The notes beneath the pieces were generated by a model. It did not search any database. It saw nothing but the letters and a program-made list of their open reading frames with translations, and was not told the origin of the DNA. From Methanobrevibacter sp. (GTDB lineage Archaea; Methanobacteriota; Methanobacteria; Methanobacteriales; Methanobacteriaceae), in NCBI RefSeq assembly GCF_017468685.1, contig NZ_JAFUHT010000083.1, positions 1-58,050 on the forward strand: DNA of 58,050 nucleotides, given 5' to 3'. Of the stretch, positions 56,306 to 58,050 are shown piece by piece (position 1 is the first letter of the stretch; each line of letters opens with the position of its first letter). The translations under genes were made by a program, and so were the position numbers.

Positions 56306-56899
56306 ATAAGACATTTTAATATGTTCTTTTCCATTCCCTTCAACTATAGGGCCATGACCAGGATAGATGTTTTTAACATCCAACTCTGTTAATCTTTTAA
56401 CACTATTTTTCATATCCTGGTAATCCCCGCCAATATCCATTCTGCCAACGCCGCCGCCAGCAAATATGGTATCACCAGAGATTAAATTTTCACCATCCCA
56501 AAGACAAATCCCACCTTTAGTGTGACCCGGAGTGTGAATAACTTTAAAATCAGCAATTTCATCACCGTCTTCAAGTTCAATATCCACTCTGCAATTGCCC
56601 GGATTGTCAAAAACAGACATGGAAGTTCCCAAAGTATCCTTATTTTTAATTGAAATTGCATCCAGTTTATGAATAGCTACTTTAGCATCAGGAAAGAAAT
56701 GATTACCACCAATATGATCAAAATGACAATGAGTATTTACTATCAATTCTATATCAGTTGGTTCAACATTATTTTCACGAAGTTTAGAGAATAAATAATC
56801 CTTGTTTAAACCCGCACCAGTATCAACCAATATATTATTATCAATCAAAAAATAATTTGAATCATAATTATAACCTAAAATAAAAACAACTGAACTCAT
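56294..56899 (-). CDS. MBL-fold metallo-hydrolase (glyoxalase II-like)
   Basis: 201 residues from ATG 56899; a TTG six codons earlier is less likely. Metal motif THCHFDHIGG near 55, VIHTPGHTKGGICLW near 120, SGDTIFAGGGVGRMD near 140, YPGHGPI near 180. Family hydrolyses thioesters or similar; substrate unknown. No clear ribosome binding site. Between trkA (convergent, 12-bp overlap) and tRNA-Trp. Confidence 0.85.
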   Translation of the reverse strand: MSSVVFILGYNYDSNYFLIDNNILVDTGAGLNKDYLFSKLRENNVEPTDIELIVNTHCHFDHIGGNHFFPDAKVAIHKLDAISIKNKDTLGTSMSVFDNPGNCRVDIELEDGDEIADFKVIHTPGHTKGGICLWDGENLISGDTIFAGGGVGRMDIGGDYQDMKNSVKRLTELDVKNIYPGHGPIVEGNGKEHIKMSYSIL

Positions 56900-56958
56900 G
56901 AATGATAATATAATCAAGAAAGTAATTAAAAGTTTTGAAAAAAAGTTTTGTATAAAAA

Positions 56959-57107
56959 TGGGGTCATAGGGATTTGAACCCCAATCCGGGGATGTCTCTT
57001 GCCTCAGTACTCCAATTGTTCATCACAACAAGTACTGTTCAGTTACGCGTATATTTTCTTCAAAGACAACTGGAGTCCCCGATGCTGCCAGGTTACACCA
57101 TAACCCC
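56959..57107 (-). tRNA. tRNA-Trp (CCA) with intron
   Basis: Acceptor GGGGTTA/TGACCCC, anticodon stem GGGGA/TCCCC, anticodon CCA at 57073-57071, T arm GGGTTCAAATCCC, discriminator A. A 76-nt intron (57069-56994) follows position 37. No encoded CCA end. Confidence 0.93.
56994..57069 (-). ncRNA. C/D-box guide RNA within the tRNA-Trp intron
   Basis: Box C' GTGATGA (57026-57020), box D' CTGA (57042-57039), box D CTGA (57007-57004) and degenerate box C TTGAAGA (57063-57057). The D guide (57019-57009) pairs over 11 bp, with one G-U, to 57066-57076 of the same precursor; the base five upstream of box D (G57012) pairs with C34 (57073), so 2'-O-methylation of C34 is predicted, as known for archaeal tRNA-Trp. 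Confidence 0.8.
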
Positions 57108-57158
57108 ACATAACATACAATAATAATTTTAATTTTAATAATATATAAATATTTGCAA

Positions 57159-57569
57159 TTATTCAAATTTCATTTGCTTATCAATACCAGCTATTTCATC
57201 AATTTCAAAACCTTTCTCCAAAGCATAATCCTTTTCAACACGATAATTACCAGATTTTGTTCTTGGAGTGTTTTGAGGTTCTAAAAATAGCCATTTAGTA
57301 TATTTAAATCTAACTCCAATATATGGTTTGGCACCAAAAATTTTTGAAAATTCACAGAGTGCAGTAATTTGCTCCTCTTCAATGTAAATTTTTTCTTTTG
57401 TTGTTGTTTTAACCTCAATAGCCAAATATAATTTACCATTTCCAGCTAAAACATCAGGTAAAGGCCTTTTAGTGGCTCCTCCAGATGCAGGAGCTCTCAT
57501 AGCCGCAAAATTTCTCTCCCATAATTTATGTACCAAATCCCTTTCTTCAGCAGATCCTTTCTTTGCCAT
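57159..57569 (-). CDS. hjc: Holliday junction resolvase Hjc
   Basis: 136 residues from ATG 57569 (MAKKGSAEERDLVHKLWERNFAAMRAP), chosen over a TTG four codons upstream because Hjc proteins start this way and GAGTG precedes it. Catalytic set: Glu in AEERD, ASGG, Asp in PLPDVLAGN, ExK in AIEVKTTTKEK. Cuts four-way junctions in recombination. Its promoter has TTTATATA (57610-57603) and, 7 bp above that, the 21-bp element shared with the DUF457 gene. Confidence 0.95.
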   Translation of the reverse strand: MAKKGSAEERDLVHKLWERNFAAMRAPASGGATKRPLPDVLAGNGKLYLAIEVKTTTKEKIYIEEEQITALCEFSKIFGAKPYIGVRFKYTKWLFLEPQNTPRTKSGNYRVEKDYALEKGFEIDEIAGIDKQMKFE

Positions 57570-57617
57570 AGTAACACTCAATTAAAAATTTGTTTAAAAC
57601 CATATATAAATAAAATG

Positions 57618-57638
57618 AGAGAGCATTTGAAAAGTAAT
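57618..57638 (-). promoter_or_regulatory. 21-bp upstream element, copy 2 (hjc promoter)
   Basis: Identical to 32054-32074, same orientation relative to its gene, between tRNA-His and hjc. Candidate activator or repressor site. Confidence 0.55.
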
Positions 57639-57662
57639 ATGAAATTAAAAATAGATTTATAA

Positions 57663-57739
<77 letters not shown>

Positions 57740-57773
57740 ATTTATGATAAAAATGAATAAAAAATTGTTAAAA

Positions 57774-57856
57774 TGCGGGAGCAGGGATTCGAACCCTGGA
57801 AGACCTGCGTCAACAGGTCCTAAGCCTGTCCCCTTTGGCCTCTCGGGCACCCCCGA
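57774..57856 (-). tRNA. tRNA-Leu (TAG)
   Basis: Type II tRNA with long variable arm; anticodon TAG at 57822-57820, stem ACAGG/CCTGT, T arm CAGGGTTCGAATCCCTG. The acceptor reads TCGGGGG against CTCCCGC: pair 1:72 is T-C rather than G-C. No encoded CCA. Confidence 0.9.
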
Positions 57857-57911
57857 TTATAAAAACAAAGTATACATAGAAACCATTAAAAATCTTTACA
57901 AATTTTTTAAA

Positions 57912-57986
57912 TGCTCCGGCCGGGAATTGAACCCGAGTCTTCGGCTCGAAAGGCCGAAATGATTGGCCGGACTACACCACCGGAGC
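57912..57986 (-). tRNA. tRNA-Glu (TTC)
   Basis: Acceptor GCTCCGG/CCGGAGC, anticodon TTC at 57949-57947 in stem TCGGC/GCCGA, T arm CGGGTTCAATTCCCG, discriminator A. Confidence 0.94.
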
Positions 57987-58013
57987 ACACGAATGAATAA
58001 AAGTTTAGTAACA

Positions 58014-58050
58014 TGGGCCCAATGGGGTTTGAACCCATGGCCTTCCGGTT
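58014..58050 (-). tRNA. Partial tRNA (3' half, isotype not visible)
   Basis: T arm ATGGG-TTCAAAC-CCCAT, acceptor end TGGGCCC and discriminator A; anticodon lies beyond the window. Residues 37-38 are AA, compatible with Lys, Ile or Met types. Confidence 0.8.

Overview
The window is a chromosomal segment of a Methanobrevibacter-like methanogenic archaeon (Methanobacteriales). The evidence is a very AT-rich sequence, GGTGATT-type ribosome binding sites, TATA-box promoters, a complete 17-gene energy-converting hydrogenase B operon (ehbA-Q), formylmethanofuran:tetrahydromethanopterin formyltransferase (ftr), a DNA polymerase B whose first part ends just after motif C (the split type of Methanobacteriales), C/D-box RNP genes, archaeal Hjc, an intron-containing tRNA-Trp and a set of secreted adhesin-like proteins.

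Layout. 0-5 kb: a partial unknown gene, then a minus-strand operon pyrD-pyrK-permease-polB1. 5-9 kb: a CDP-alcohol phosphatidyltransferase, a PHP hydrolase with a coiled-coil partner, nop5-flpA, and a 640-bp gene-free stretch with a structured inverted repeat. 9-16 kb (minus): a frameshifted coaBC, two membrane or secreted proteins, pheA, two CBS-domain proteins and the deazaguanine genes queE-queD-DUF366. 16-20 kb (plus): a nucleotidyltransferase, a neurotransmitter:sodium symporter-type transporter and a Cas4-like protein. 20.2-30 kb: the ehb operon. 30-42 kb: an ACR3-like permease, DUF457, an aspartoacylase-like gene, a UPF1-like helicase, argG, a DinG/XPD-like helicase, an Rpn-like nuclease, a sirtuin, sfsA and nnr. 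42-51 kb: a potassium channel, four adhesin-like proteins and a PadR regulator. 51-57 kb: ftr, an acyltransferase, a flippase-like protein, trkH-trkA and a metallo-beta-lactamase-fold hydrolase. 57-58 kb: tRNAs Trp, His, Leu, Glu and one cut by the window edge, with hjc between Trp and His.

How the parts work together. Ehb uses an ion gradient to reduce ferredoxin with H2 for CO2 fixation, and Ftr carries the second step of methanogenesis. Two Trk genes and an RCK channel handle K+. The adhesins form two transcription units under nearly identical promoters next to a PadR repressor-type gene.

The most interesting signals are: (1) a 21-bp identical element just upstream of the TATA boxes of hjc and of a DUF457 (YdjM-like) gene, a possible archaeal DNA-damage regulon site; (2) palindromes at the ehb and adhesin promoters; (3) a tRNA-Trp intron that contains a C/D guide whose D-box guide pairs exactly at C34; (4) an adhesin with an internal Ntn-hydrolase-like domain; (5) two structured intergenic regions that share a promoter string and may be small RNA genes; (6) a coaBC frameshift.
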